Shown: positions 1-11,100 of the stretch, in pieces
Position numbering within the stretch: position 1 is the stretch's first letter
Layout: each line of letters opens with the position of its first letter
NCBI RefSeq assembly: GCF_019320115.1
Contig: NC_089597.1
Location: 122,909,485-122,973,484, forward strand
DNA: 64,000 nt
Direction: 5' to 3'
Origin: Miscanthus floridulus
Lineage: Eukaryota; Streptophyta; Magnoliopsida; Poales; Poaceae
Program-made: the position numbers and the translations under genes
The notes under the pieces: generated by a model
What the model saw: the letters and a program-made list of their open reading frames with translations, nothing else
The model's database searches: none
What the model was told of the DNA's origin: nothing

Positions 1-100
1 TAAACTTAGCCTTTACACCATTTGTACCCTTAGTAAGCATATAGCATGAATCAAGCTTAATAGAGGATATATTAGCATTTTTGCTCTTGTTTTTGCATTC

Positions 101-1861
101 TTACTCTTTGTGACCAACTTGCTTGCAACTAGTGCAAAACCGACCATTGTTCTTTACAAAACTAGTCTTGTGAGGAGCAAAGGCCGCCTTGTATTTCTTG
201 GAGGTATAGCCCAATCTCTCTTTGTAGAGAGAAGCTCTTTGGCTACCCAAGGCCATAAGCAAGCGGTCCTCACCACCATAAGCCTTAGCCAAGGTGTGAG
301 TGAGCTTAGTGACATCCTTCTTGAGGTTTTCATTCTCAACCACTAGTGAGGCATCACAAGTGAGATCATCATTACTAGAAGAGGTAGAAGTGGAAGTGCT
401 ACAAGAAGGATTAGTAGTAGCAACAATGATAGGCATAGATAGTGATTCATCAATTATATCATAAGTTAAACCTACATTGCAAGTTTCAACATGCCTCTTT
501 TTATTCTGCTCATCAAGTAAAGAGGAATGAGCCTTTTCAAGCTTTTTATGAGCTTTGCCAAGCTTCTCATTGGCTTCCTCTAGCCTCTCATGAGATGCAT
601 TGAGCTCATCAAAGGCTTGCTTAAGGGCTTTTAGTTCCTTACGCAAGCTTTTGCATTCCCTTCTCTTGATATCAAAGTGTTCTCTAGCATCTTCTAGCAT
701 GTCAAATAATTCGTCCTTAATAGGTTCATCATCATCATTATCACTATCATTTTTGTTTTCATGTTCATCATCATCAATATGTTCTTCATCACTTTCATCA
801 TCACAAGATTGTACCTTAGTGGCCTTAGCCATGAAGCATGATGAAGATTCGAAGAGAGAAGGCTTCTCATTGATGGCAATGCTTGCAAGAACCTTCTTCT
901 TGGTGGTCTTGTGATCATCACTATCATCATCATCATCATCACTTGAGGAAGCATCACTATCCCAAGTGACTACATAGAAACCATCCTTCTTCTTCTTGAA
1001 GGCCATCTTGTCCTTCTTCTTGTTCTTTTTGTTGTCATCATTATTGTCACTATTGTATGGGCATTGAGCAACAAGATGATATTTGCTTCCACACTTGAAG
1101 CACCTTCTTGACTCTTCTTTGTTCTTGGATGAAGACTTCTTTCTTCTAGCACGGTAGCCCTTCTTCATCATGAACTTGCCAAATCTCTTGACAAATAGAG
1201 GCATCTTCTCATCATCATCATCATCCCATGATTCATCTTCTTCACTTGATGTTTCTTGCTTAGCTTTGCCCTTGGATGATGTGGCTTTGAATGACACGCT
1301 CTTCTTCTTCTCATCCTTCTTTTCTTCCATCTTATTATCATCTCTATAGGTATCATCGGTCATTATATCTCCCAATACTTGGTTTGGTGTCATGGTGTCC
1401 AAACCGCTTTTTACTAGAATGGTGACTAATGTACAAAATCTTGAAGGCAAGCATCTCAAGAACTTGTGGGAGAAGTCCTTGTCCTTCACCTCTTCTCCAA
1501 GTACTTTGAGATCATTGATAAGCACTTGAAGCCTATGGAACATCTCCGGCACACTCTCATCATCCTTCATCTTGAAGCTTGCAAACTTCTCTTTGAGAAT
1601 ATATGCCTTTGCACCCTTCACGGCTTGAGTGCCCTCAAATGATTCTTCCAACTTCTTCCATGCCTCATGAGCCATCTCAATATTCTTGATTTGCTCAAAT
1701 GTTCTCTCATCAATTGCATCATGAATAGCACTTAGAGCAATGTCATTGTTTTGGAGAAGCACTTCTTCGACGACGGTGGGATTTTCTAGATCACCAATCT
1801 CAATTTTGGTTTCTACCACCTTCCACACTTTTCTATTGATTGACTTGATGTGTGTGGTCAT
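101..1861 (-). CDS. Copia gag polyprotein (Sirevirus type), ends at a premature stop
   Basis: Structural Gag protein that packages retrotransposon RNA into cytoplasmic virus-like particles. From ATG at 1861 the frame is open for 586 codons. Residues about 10-180 form the UBN2-like capsid domain (the HEAWKKLEESFEG and MFHRLQ stretches). A CCHC zinc knuckle, CFKCGSKYHLVAQC, lies near residue 260. Lys- and Asp-rich low-complexity tracts follow, then a heptad-like coiled coil at about 395-460. A second knuckle begins at the end (CTSCKQVGH) but is cut by TAA at 101-103. In-frame coding sequence resumes immediately after that stop and continues to base 1, so this is a broken gag-pol frame and not a natural C-terminus. 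The start is the first ATG after the leader. The family is well known; inactivity of this copy is inferred from the stop. Confidence 0.85.
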   Translation of the reverse strand: MTTHIKSINRKVWKVVETKIEIGDLENPTVVEEVLLQNNDIALSAIHDAIDERTFEQIKNIEMAHEAWKKLEESFEGTQAVKGAKAYILKEKFASFKMKDDESVPEMFHRLQVLINDLKVLGEEVKDKDFSHKFLRCLPSRFCTLVTILVKSGLDTMTPNQVLGDIMTDDTYRDDNKMEEKKDEKKKSVSFKATSSKGKAKQETSSEEDESWDDDDDEKMPLFVKRFGKFMMKKGYRARRKKSSSKNKEESRRCFKCGSKYHLVAQCPYNSDNNDDNKKNKKKDKMAFKKKKDGFYVVTWDSDASSSDDDDDDSDDHKTTKKKVLASIAINEKPSLFESSSCFMAKATKVQSCDDESDEEHIDDDEHENKNDSDNDDDEPIKDELFDMLEDAREHFDIKRRECKSLRKELKALKQAFDELNASHERLEEANEKLGKAHKKLEKAHSSLLDEQNKKRHVETCNVGLTYDIIDESLSMPIIVATTNPSCSTSTSTSSSNDDLTCDASLVVENENLKKDVTKLTHTLAKAYGGEDRLLMALGSQRASLYKERLGYTSKKYKAAFAPHKTSFVKNNGRFCTSCKQVGHKE

Positions 1862-1975
1862 CTTTGACTTCCAATAAGGATAATTTGTACCATCAAATTA
1901 GGGTGGCTTCTTGGTGTTGTTGATTTGAGCTATTTTTACACCGAAGGTTGTTAAGCCTCAAATAACGGTGACCTC

Positions 1976-1988
1976 GGCTTCAATACCA
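1976..1988 (-). other. Primer-binding site of the Copia element
   Basis: On the minus strand TGGTATTGAAGCC begins 2 bases after the LTR end. It resembles the initiator-Met tRNA primer site (TGGTATCAGAGC) of plant Copia elements, with several mismatches. The spacing and position support the call. Confidence 0.7.
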
Positions 1989-1990
1989 CT

Positions 1991-3787
1991 TGAAAGGTCC
2001 TAATAGCTAGAGGGGAGGTGAATAGCCTAATAAAAATTTCTACAACAACACTTAACAAAATGGTTAGACAATTATGAGGCGAAGTAAGTGTTGTGCTAGC
2101 CTACTCAAAATGCAAGCCACCTACCACAATTCTAGTTTAGATAGTATCGATTCACACAAGAGATATGACACTACCCCATGTTAGTGTGCTCTCAAAGGCT
2201 AACTAAAGAGCCACACCAACCAAGCAAGCAAGCTCTCATAACTAGTTACACTAAAGAGCTTGTCAACTAGTTTACAATAATGTAAAGAGAGCGATCAAGA
2301 TAGTTATACCGCCGTGTAGAGGAGTGAACCAATCAATCACAAGGATGAATAACAATGAAGACCAATCACATCGGAATCAAAGGATGAACACAATGATTTT
2401 TACCGAGGTTCACTTGCTTGCCGGCAAGCTACTCCTCGTTGTGGCGATTCACTCACTTGGAGGTTCACGCGCTAATTGGCTTCACACACCAAACCCTCAA
2501 TAGGATGACGCACAACCAACACAAGATGAGGATCATACAAGCCACGAGCAATCCACTAGAGTACCTTTTGGCGCTCCGCCGGGGAAAGGTCAAGAACCCC
2601 TCACAATCACCACGATCGGAGCCGGAGACAATCACCACCCTTCGCTCAACGATCCTCGCTACCCCAAGCCATCTAGGTGGCAGCAACCACCAAGAGTAAC
2701 AAGCAAAATCTGCAGCGAAACACGAACACCAAGTGCCTCCAGATGCAATCACTCGAGTAATGCACTTGGATTCACTCCCAATCTCACTATGATGAATCAA
2801 TGATGAAGATGAGTGGGAGGACTTTGGCTAGGCTCACAAGGTTGCTATGTCAATGAAAAATGGCCAAAGATATGAGCCACAGCCGGCCATGGGGCTTAAA
2901 TAGAAGCCCCCACGAAATAGAGATGTTGTATCCCTTCACTGGGCACACTACGCGCTGACCGGACGCTCCGGTCAAACTGACCGGACCCTGGACTCAGCGT
3001 CCGGTCCACTGATGGACGCCACGTGTCACCAGCTTCAAACGCTATTCGTCAGATTTCAACGGCTATGAAGCTGACTGGACGCTCCGGCAAAACTGACCGG
3101 ATGCTGGAGCCTCAGCGTCCGGTCGAGTACAGTAAGGGTCAAAAACCGGTTTTCCTCGACCGGACGCGTCCGGTCCACCTCGACCGGACATAGCCCAGCG
3201 TCCGGTGGTAAACCCTAGCCACTGTACCACCAGTTAGCGCGACTGGACGCATGCAGTCAATGTCCGGTGCTTTTGGATCCAGCGTCCGATCACTAGACCG
3301 ACGCTGGCATCTCCTCCATTCTCTTCACCCTTGCTCAAGTGTACTAACCACCAAGTGTATCACCTTGTGCACATGTGTTAGCATATTTTCACAAACGTTT
3401 TCAAGGGTGTTAGCACTCGACTAGATCCTAAATGCATATGCAATGAGTTAGAGCATCTAGTGGTACTTTGATAACCGTATTCCGATACGAGTTTCACCTC
3501 TCTTAATGGTACGGCTATCAAATCTAAATGTGATCACACTCTCTAAGTGTCTTGATCACCAAAACAAAATAGCTCCTATAAATTATACCTTTGCCTTGAG
3601 CTTTTTGTTTTTCTCTTTCTTCTTTTCAAGTTTAAGCTCTTGATCATCGCCATGCCATCACCATTGTCTTGTTATGATCTTTATTAGCTTCTCCACTTGA
3701 GGTGTGCTACCTATCTCATAATCACTTGATAAACTAGGTTAGCACTTAGGGTTTCATCAATTCACCAAAACCAAACTAGAGCTTTCA
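1991..3787 (-). repeat. 5' LTR of the SIRE-type Copia element (1797 bp)
   Basis: On the plus strand it starts TGAAAGGTCC and ends GAGCTTTCA, giving 6-bp inverted ends TGAAAG/CTTTCA. A primer-binding site is adjacent. Between about 2950 and 3300 it carries a cluster of short direct and inverted copies of CCGGACGC/GCGTCCGG, which also occur in the solo LTR at 54766-57134. The shared ends (CCAAAACCAAAC next to CTTTCA) show that the two LTRs belong to related families. No gene is seen inside; short ORFs there are incidental. Confidence 0.85.
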
Positions 3788-3837
3788 AATGCGCCCCGCA
3801 AGACACCAGAAAGATATGTTGAAGATACAGCATAATC

Positions 3838-4130
3838 TGTTAGGATATGTTACGATCTCGTAATTCCTGTAATCTGTTATTACTTACCGGTTATCTTCTA
3901 GATTTAACCGACTTATAACCCTACCCTCCAGCTATATAAGGCGGGTAGGGGACCCCCTCAAAACACGCGCAATATCAGACGATAGCCAATATAAACCAAC
4001 AGACCACAAGAGTAGGGTATTACATCATGCTGACGGCCCGAACCTGTCTAACTCTTGTGTCTCTGTTGCCTTCTTGTTCTTAATTACGTGCACCTCCGCC
4101 GATCAATTTACCTTTATCCATGCCCCTCGA
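3838..4130 (+). repeat. Fragment of a Gypsy-type LTR
   Basis: The block starts TGTTAGGATATG and contains the typical LTR promoter segment CTATATAAGGCGGGTAGGGG near 3930, followed by transcribed R/U5-like sequence (CCCGAACCTGT near 4040). No internal retrotransposon sequence adjoins it, so it looks like a truncated or solo LTR. The right border is uncertain. Confidence 0.5.
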
Positions 4131-4139
4131 GCATTATTT

Positions 4140-5830
4140 TTGTTGAAAATACAATTACTAAACTACTATAGTCTTCACCTAGAGATTGTAACTGGATGAA
4201 CTTACTTCAAGCATTTTTGAGGCAATACAGATGACACCTGACTCTAGTAGTCTGGTAATCACAAAGGAATCAGCAAGATGAGTTTGAAAGCTTCACCATA
4301 CACCAAAAGTCTCACTCTCGCATAACACCAAAAAGGAGTTCATATGTGATACCGATCATTGTCCACGGACTTTTAACACAAAGTAATCTACAAGATAAGT
4401 TTGACAACTTCACCATATACCAAAGTCTTTGGAGAAGGATTCACCAAATCAACTTTACTAGCATTTGTTGGACTTGAGATGGTAATCCCTCTTCTTAGCA
4501 AAGTGTCCAACACTTCCAATCTACTATGATTCTTTTTGACATATAGGATAGCCAGCCATACAATTGGACGAAATACTCAATTCGGTTTATCTAGTAGAAA
4601 CTCACAACAAACTTGTCCAGATATATTGGCCACCCATTGTTGTGAAAAGATACGGGCCACACCTCATAAGTTTTAGAATCCATAGGGAGCGCAACTTTCT
4701 TGTACTTTGTACCCAATAGCTCAATACACTTGATCCTAAAATGGGGCAATCCATTTGTGTTTAATGAAATTCTTCATAGTTGTAGGATCGATTGGACAGA
4801 AGGTGGTTGGCTCACTTTTTGATAGCATGAACTATTATTGAATAGACTTATCAGGTCTCTTGTTGGAGTCGGCAACAAAACATATGTTGTCAATAACATG
4901 TTGTATAGTTTTGACACAAGAACCCCAAGCTTTTTTAGTTCATATTTCTCCTAACTCATAGATACCTTTCGAGCATGAAGAGCATTTAGCATTCTATCCT
5001 TTAGTGTTTCCATACTAGGAACCCAAGTATCTCTAGTTGCTTTTACCCTTCATTCATGCACATCTTGTGATCATGCACAATAACAACCGGCATTGTGCTC
5101 ATGAGTACTTTACCCATCTTTCCCTGTAGCGCATCATCCGACCTAGGTTGTGGTAAACTAAATCTAGTGATGTGATATCACCATCAATAAGAGATGTAGA
5201 ACAAGCTTGGAATACCTTATGAAATTTTGATACCTCTCCAAGGGACACCACAAAGGTTCCTAGGGCTTGTTTGAGCGCTGACGTTACATATGACCCTTTA
5301 GATGAAATAATGCCATCAAAAGCAAGCCCAAGATTATCCAGTCCTACGGGAATCTATGCCGGATCACTGTTCGCTGCAATCTTATGATATTGCTCTACAA
5401 AAACAAGTAAGCAACACTTCTTTGAGGGGATGTATGGATCTTCTGCTATAGAAAGGGGAACGACTGGAACGATCCTTTTGGGGAGCCTAGGCTTAGTCTC
5501 TCCCTATACCCGACTAGTGCTAGTGTAGTGGCATGTAAAATTCACCCCACCAAGGGGCCACTTATAAACAACCATTGCCTATATATATAGTGCCCAAGGG
5601 CATGAGGAAAAGGGACTCTCACCCAACCACTCTCATTTGTGTGTTTTTCCATCGCCTCTCCTCTCCACTCTCACCCTTAACCTATTCAGGATTCTCTAGC
5701 CCAACTGACTTTAGCCAAGATTGCTTGCCATCGAACACCAAATTTATGGCTTTATTTTTGTACACAATCCTAAAATGGGACGAGCCAATTCGGGAGATCG
5801 AATACAATCTTTTCTGAGGTTTAAGAGTGT
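4140..5830 (-). pseudogene. Decayed minus-strand protein-coding remnant of unknown family
   Basis: Minus-strand translation gives several protein-like patches interrupted by stops and frameshifts. One of about 130 codons lies at roughly 5130-5510 and includes AFDGIISSKGSYVTSALKQA and YHNLGRMMRYRERWVKYS, with one internal TAG. A second at roughly 4915-5070 includes VKATRDTWVPSMETLKDRML. A third at roughly 4590-4745 includes DSKTYEVWPVSFHNNGWPIY, which vaguely resembles the strand order of a B3 DNA-binding domain, too weakly to assign. A short unit (GATRAGTTTGA..CTTCACCATA..CCAAA) occurs at 4276-4312 and 4394-4430, which suggests a small tandem duplication. I do not recognise the gene. It is either a degraded host gene or part of a transposon. 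Confidence 0.35.
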
Positions 5831-5989
5831 AGCTAGATCAATACATGACCCCCTTAGCTAATTCCATAGCCGGAATATAATCACGACAAGCATATAGCTC
5901 AACAGAATATCTTTCTTTGTTCCATTGAGTGAAATCAAAGCATAATTTTCAACCTTTGTTTCTAATAATAAAGATAAATATCAGTAACT

Positions 5990-7025
5990 GTATAATTCTT
6001 TTTCATGCCAGAGTGCTCGCAAAAAGAAAAAAAATAAGATATTGATAAAAGATAGACAATGATGAAAGTGAAACGGTTCTAACAGTTATCGAAATCTACA
6101 TGTTCCCCTTCCTTGTACAAAACATCCTAAGAAAGAATTATTACAAGCTCTCCATATTAAAGGATGCAGTATCTTAATAGAACACTAACCAGGGGGTAAG
6201 TCCATTTACTTCCTAACTTTAGCGACTTCGTGGCGCTTCATCCGACCAGGTAGCGCTACGCCGGCACGACGAAGGCCCATGCCTCTCCATCTTCATTGAA
6301 GCAGCACCGGTAGGTTGTCCCGTGCCACGGCGTCAGGCTGATGGCGTCATCGGCTGCAGCGGTGTCAGCACCGCTATCGTCGAGTTCGGCAACTTCGGAT
6401 AGTTCATCGCGAGCGGCGTGCAGCGGCAGTGCCAGACTATGCTGCCTCCAGATCCTACTACTCCACCTACTGCGCTCGCCACGGGATTCGCTTCTTTAGG
6501 AGCGCCGATGAGAAGCTGGACGTGTTGCTCATCTGCAGCACCTTCCTATCCACGAATCAGCCATCAGCGCATATAGTAAAACTATATATGCATTAGTGCA
6601 TATACAACCAACATATTTTGTATATTATAATAAAACTATGGAGGCATCAACACATATACATCCATAATTTTTGAAACACCAAATATTCTACAAAAAAAAG
6701 TGAAACAAAAAACATCAAATACTCTACATAACTTTGAAAAAGATAGGCAATGCTGAAAGTGAAACGGTTCTCACCATCATATAACTACCCATTTGTAGAA
6801 ATAGTTCTTTTGAACGAAGCAGGGACCTCCGCAGGAAATAAAAGATATAATCCATGAATACTTGTTGGAGCTCCACCACATCTTTACCGGAGATAAAGAT
6901 GAACTTGTGGTTCATCTACAAAATAATAAGCAAGTGAGTGGATACTTTTGGAGCTCCACCACATCTTTACCTAAGATGAACTTTAGGGTGAACTTCTGGT
7001 TCACCTACGGAATAAGCAAGTGTTA
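5990..7025 (-). pseudogene. Terminal-exon remnant embedded in a locally duplicated region
   Basis: On the minus strand a frame runs from about 6470 to 6258 and ends DGEAWAFVVPA followed by TAG. It is GC-rich and acidic (LSEVAELDDSGADTAAADD) and reads like the last exon of a monocot gene I cannot name. Around it, sequence is duplicated: GAAAGTGAAACGGTTCT occurs near 6067 and near 6755, and a block of about 75 bp (TTGGAGCTCCACCACATCTTTACC to AAGCAAGTG) occurs at about 6866-6935 and 6947-7023. This suggests a partly duplicated broken gene. No intact ORF covers it. Confidence 0.3.
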
Positions 7026-7026
7026 A

Positions 7027-7424
7027 AGCACGCTGGAGTATGTTTGCAGAGGCCAAAATTATTCATTTTTTCTTAAAAAAAACATGTTAATAGTATTTTC
7101 TAGTGGACGCGGATCATTTTTCTGTAAAATGCACAGAGGTCAAAAGTACAATCCTTCCCAAAGACGTCACTTTTTCCAATGGACGCTATTGTGTCGTGAT
7201 TTATGTTCTACATCATTCTCTGACTACAGAAGAACGGCCATGGTAGTGTGGGTTGTGGATGCATAGGATAGAAATGAGAGGAATGGGCAGCGAGGGCGAG
7301 ATGTCATGAGACCTGTTTGTTTGAGCTTGTATAAAAAAGATACAATAAAGATGCTTCTAACAAAAGCTATAAAAAATCTCTTTTTTTAGAAATCAATTTT
7401 AAAAGCAACTTGCCCTATGAATAA
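7027..7424. other. Non-coding flank at the PIF/Harbinger insertion site
   Basis: No gene is visible. The sequence left of 7422 and right of 14829 forms one AT-rich block once the transposon and one TAA are removed, so the insertion hit non-coding DNA. Confidence 0.5.
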
Positions 7425-9052
7425 GGCCCTGTTTGGTTCCGAGCTCCTAAAACTTTAGTTCCTAAAAGTTTTAGGCAGCCTTCTAAAATCTTTTAAAAGA
7501 GTATTTGGTTGCACCTCCTAAAACTGACTAAAAGCAATAAATGTTGTTGAACAAAGACACTTTTACCCTTCTTTAGGAGAGAGAGAGGGGGGAGGGGGCA
7601 ATAAATGAGGGGTAGTGGGGGTCCAGGAAGAACTTTAGGAGGTTTTAGGAGGGGGTGGAGCTCCTGAAGAAAAACCAGCCTCCTAAAACTTTTAGGCTTC
7701 CTTTGGGAGCTCAGGGCAGCTCAGCCCAGGGAATAGCAGCCCCAAGGGGGATTTTTGTGGACGGTCACATCCCTCTCCACGCCAGGGGAGATGAGTCCTG
7801 TTCCCTGGTGCTGTTTGGAAGCAAGCGCAGGGGAGGCAAGCCCACAGTGGCTGTTAGAATCGGCGGCTGTTTCCAGTTTGCTGCATCCTTGGATTTAGAA
7901 AAAAACATCCTTTGCCGTTCAAATTCAATTAAAAAAGAAACAAAAAAAGGAAAAGAGAGTACAGGAGCAAGGTAAACAAGCCCAAAAATTGAGAAAAAAT
8001 CAACGAAATTCAGTACATATTCAATAATTCAATGCCATAATAAAGTAAAAAATGGACAAAGATGCAATTATAACACAAAAAAATTCTTCCAGAACCTGGC
8101 GCCAAATACCTTCAACTCGAGCATAAATGTATCTCAAGAACCAAACTAAAAGGCAGTACACAAGGTAACATCCAGATAGTAGCTTGTAATTGTCTTCAAA
8201 TTGTTATTGCACCTTCTATTCAAAATGGCAGCACTAAATAATAGAAAGATATTCCTATTTTTATTAAGATCCAGAGAATAAACTCTACTAGTAATAGCCA
8301 CTATTACATCGGATCATTCATGAATCATCAACTGAAACAGATAACTTTGTTTGCAACTCACATAACCTGAGATGAACTAATACTTCTGCAACAATTATGT
8401 TCACTAGGACATCTGCAGTTAGGATAAACAAGCATCAAGTTAGTTTCAGTATACAAAGTTCATATGCTCATTTCTTTGAGTAACTTTTTTTGCTCAATTA
8501 CATATGTTCAGTATGTCTATAGGACTAGAAAACTACATTTCCTTCACCAAATATCTACTACAGTAACTGAATATTGTCAATGGAAATTTCAGAATCATAT
8601 GCGAATAGTGTTTCATATCAGTGCGTTGTTTGTGGAATCAGTTAAACATGTATGTTGCAGGAGCTAGTAATTTCTATGACAAAAACAAAAACACAAGCTG
8701 AAAGCTAGGAGCCAGTGACCACTATGTACTTGCTGGTGATAGCACATTAACCAAATCTTACACCATTAAATTTAATACAAAAGTTATTACTAATTGTACC
8801 ACTAGGCACATCAAATCTTTTCCATAAAAATACAGATAAGAATATAGATAACTCTATGTTGGTAGCACATCACCACTACAAGTCAGTCCAATAAATCCAA
8901 CAAGATATAATTGCACTGCAAGTACACTGCAGTTTCATAATAGATTAAAGCTTGCATCTTTCACTGGCCATACTAAAACAGGAAATATAGACAGTAGTGT
9001 ACTCAAACATGGGTTTACCTTTGAAACAGAATCACACTTCTCCACCAGTTAG

Positions 9053-11002
9053 TCACTGGGACATCTGCAATTAATGAGGCAAGAATCATCTCAGAATACA
9101 GGTTTAGTTTAGATGATCTAATGCTACAAGAGAAGAACACTAAGACAACAAGCAAACATACCTGTGAAATTTTTTTCTTTAGCCAAACTAGTCGAACAGC
9201 TGGATTTTTGGTCATCATAAATATCTGTCGATTCATCTCAGATTGAAAGAGCTCATTAGCATCTGCCTTCTGCTCAATAGTTAGGTCTTCTATGGTATCC
9301 ACAACAGCAATGCACTTTTCTACAGAATAGTCATCTTCTTTTTTCTTCTTCTCATCTAGTTTTTCCTGATTTTTCTCCATCTGGATCTTTCTCAAGTCTA
9401 TGAATTCGCCGAGTTTAGATGCCATTTGACTTTGCTTGCGTTTTTTTCCACTAGCACTTGCTCCCTCCTCTAGATTGAGATAGGGTGGTGCAGATTGCAC
9501 TTCTGGGCCCTCAATTTGAGAAAAAGTATTTGTACCAAAATTGATGCCAACAGAATCAGAGCCAGCAGCCGTGTTCTGTGTACTTTGCTCAGAGTGACTT
9601 CTTTCAATTGGAAGTGGTGCTGTCATGCTAGGTGGCTCGGTTGATGTAAAATTCAAATCTCCAGTGGCTATACTTCCTATCAATACACATCACAGATGCA
9701 CTCTTAGGTATTATTCAAAGTTATTCAAAAATAATCTGCTTTTGTAGATTCTGAGATACAAGAATTCAAAAATTAGGCCCAATAGATCCCCATCCCCCTG
9801 ATATAAGCCAAAAATGACCTAACAGGTTCTCAATTAGAGTAGCATACATTAGAATTTAGAATAGAACAGAATGTTGTACTTACTATTGTACCGAGTGAGT
9901 GTGGATGGGAACAAATTCCTATATATGTAAATTTTGCTCCTCTGGTGGAGAGGAGGCAAAAGAGAACGCACTAGTAAACTGAAGCTAATCTTGCTGTATT
10001 CGCCGTGGATGGGAGGGGAGGGCAACACCAGGCAACACCAGACAAATCAAGAAGAGTCCTCGATCTAGAAGTTATCCATATCTCGGCTAATCAGGCTAGT
10101 TGTTTGGGTTCGCGTGGGCGAGAGTGACCTGACACTCGTATCATAGCACAGCTGCAAACAGTACCAATGCATCATCCATCCCATCCCCCCTATAGCTATG
10201 GCTATTTGAGTGCAAGTAGGCGGTGGTAGCTTTATGCAGCACCACACTGCGCCAGGCACCAGGCGTGCTGCAGCAGACCGGCAAAGCCATGTTAAGTATT
10301 AGGAAGTTTGCTAGATTCTGAGCAATCCAAAAATACCAGCTAAAACAATACATCTAAACCATACCGGCTTCAAATTGGCATGGTTTCACTTTCACACAAT
10401 GATCGCTAACATCAGTGCAGGATGTATGTGCACACTGGATTGCAATGTAAACGTACAACAGGTAGCAGAAGATAAACTAAGATGAGGTAATTGACAGAAG
10501 ACAAACAAAGGAAAATTACCTGCATACAATGATGCCAGGTGTTCATAAAGAGGAAGTGGCTTCTTTTGGAACTTACTGACTTTGGGATACTTCTATTAAA
10601 TGCAACAAAGCAACATTTTGGTTAGCTTCTTAAAATAGTGAAAACACAGTACTATATAATTGACAGAAAGTGACTAACCTCAATTAGGTCTTCCCATTTC
10701 TTTGGTTCGGCAATTATCATGCTTAATGTCTCATTCCAACCAACACCACTCTCTTTTCTGGCATCTCTAACTGTCCTATAGTTTCCTTTCAACTCCTTCT
10801 CCTTCTCTTGCATTTGTTGTTTTGAAAAATGAGCTAAAGGGAAGGTTTCGTTGAACCGTTTAACAATATTTCTCCATCCATCTGCTGTCCAGCCATTTTG
10901 TGCCCTGTACATTGGGATATTGACATGCTCTTTCATTACATCCACCAGCCCTTTCTCATACGTGTAGGTCCATGCAGCCCTTGTACCCTGGGACGTTGAC
11001 AT
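9053..11002 (-). CDS. Myb/SANT-like DNA-binding protein of the PIF/Harbinger element (ORF1)
   Basis: Accessory protein that in PIF/Harbinger and Pong elements binds the transposon ends and helps bring the transposase to the nucleus. Four exons fit GT-AG splicing: 11002-10679, 10592-10520, 9676-9162 and 9064-9053, giving about 307 residues without an internal stop. Residues about 10-100 form the Myb/SANT-like domain, with the conserved tryptophans in AAWTYTYEKGLVDV, NGWTADGWRNIVKRF and GVGWNETLSMI. A Ser/Pro/Gln-rich linker follows. A basic stretch GKKRKQSQ may be a nuclear signal, and a charged coiled coil (IQMEKNQEKLDEKKKKEDD) follows it. The last exon adds only MSQ before the stop. I chose the second Met (MSTSQGT) as start; an upstream in-frame Met at 11029 would add 9 residues. 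Exon borders are from sequence reading, not transcripts. Confidence 0.75.
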
Positions 11003-11100
11003 TGCTGAAAAATGGTGAAAGATAAACATAAGCTAAAATTATAGAAATATAAATGTAAGGTAAAATGCTGAAAATGATGAACAATGCTCCAAATTACCAT

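Larger units (their letters stand above)
1..3787 (-). mobile_element. SIRE/Maximus-type Ty1-Copia retrotransposon, 5' part, runs off the left edge
   Basis: Read on the minus strand the order is LTR (3787 to 1991), primer-binding site (1988 to 1976), short leader, then gag from 1861 leftwards. Protease, integrase, RT and the 3' LTR would lie left of base 1. The long LTR, the large gag with two CCHC knuckles and an acidic/coiled-coil tail, and the LTR termini TGAAAG/CTTTCA fit the SIRE/Maximus (Sirevirus) lineage of grass Copia elements. The 5 bases after the LTR (3788-3792, AATGC) would be one copy of the target duplication; the partner copy is outside the window. Confidence 0.88.

Noticed and set aside
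2418..2800. ORFs inside the Copia LTR
   Set aside because: LTRs of this family do not encode proteins. The frames overlap on both strands.
7655..7975. ORF of 106 codons inside the left end of the PIF/Harbinger element
   Set aside because: No domain, on the opposite strand to the transposon genes, spans subterminal repeats.
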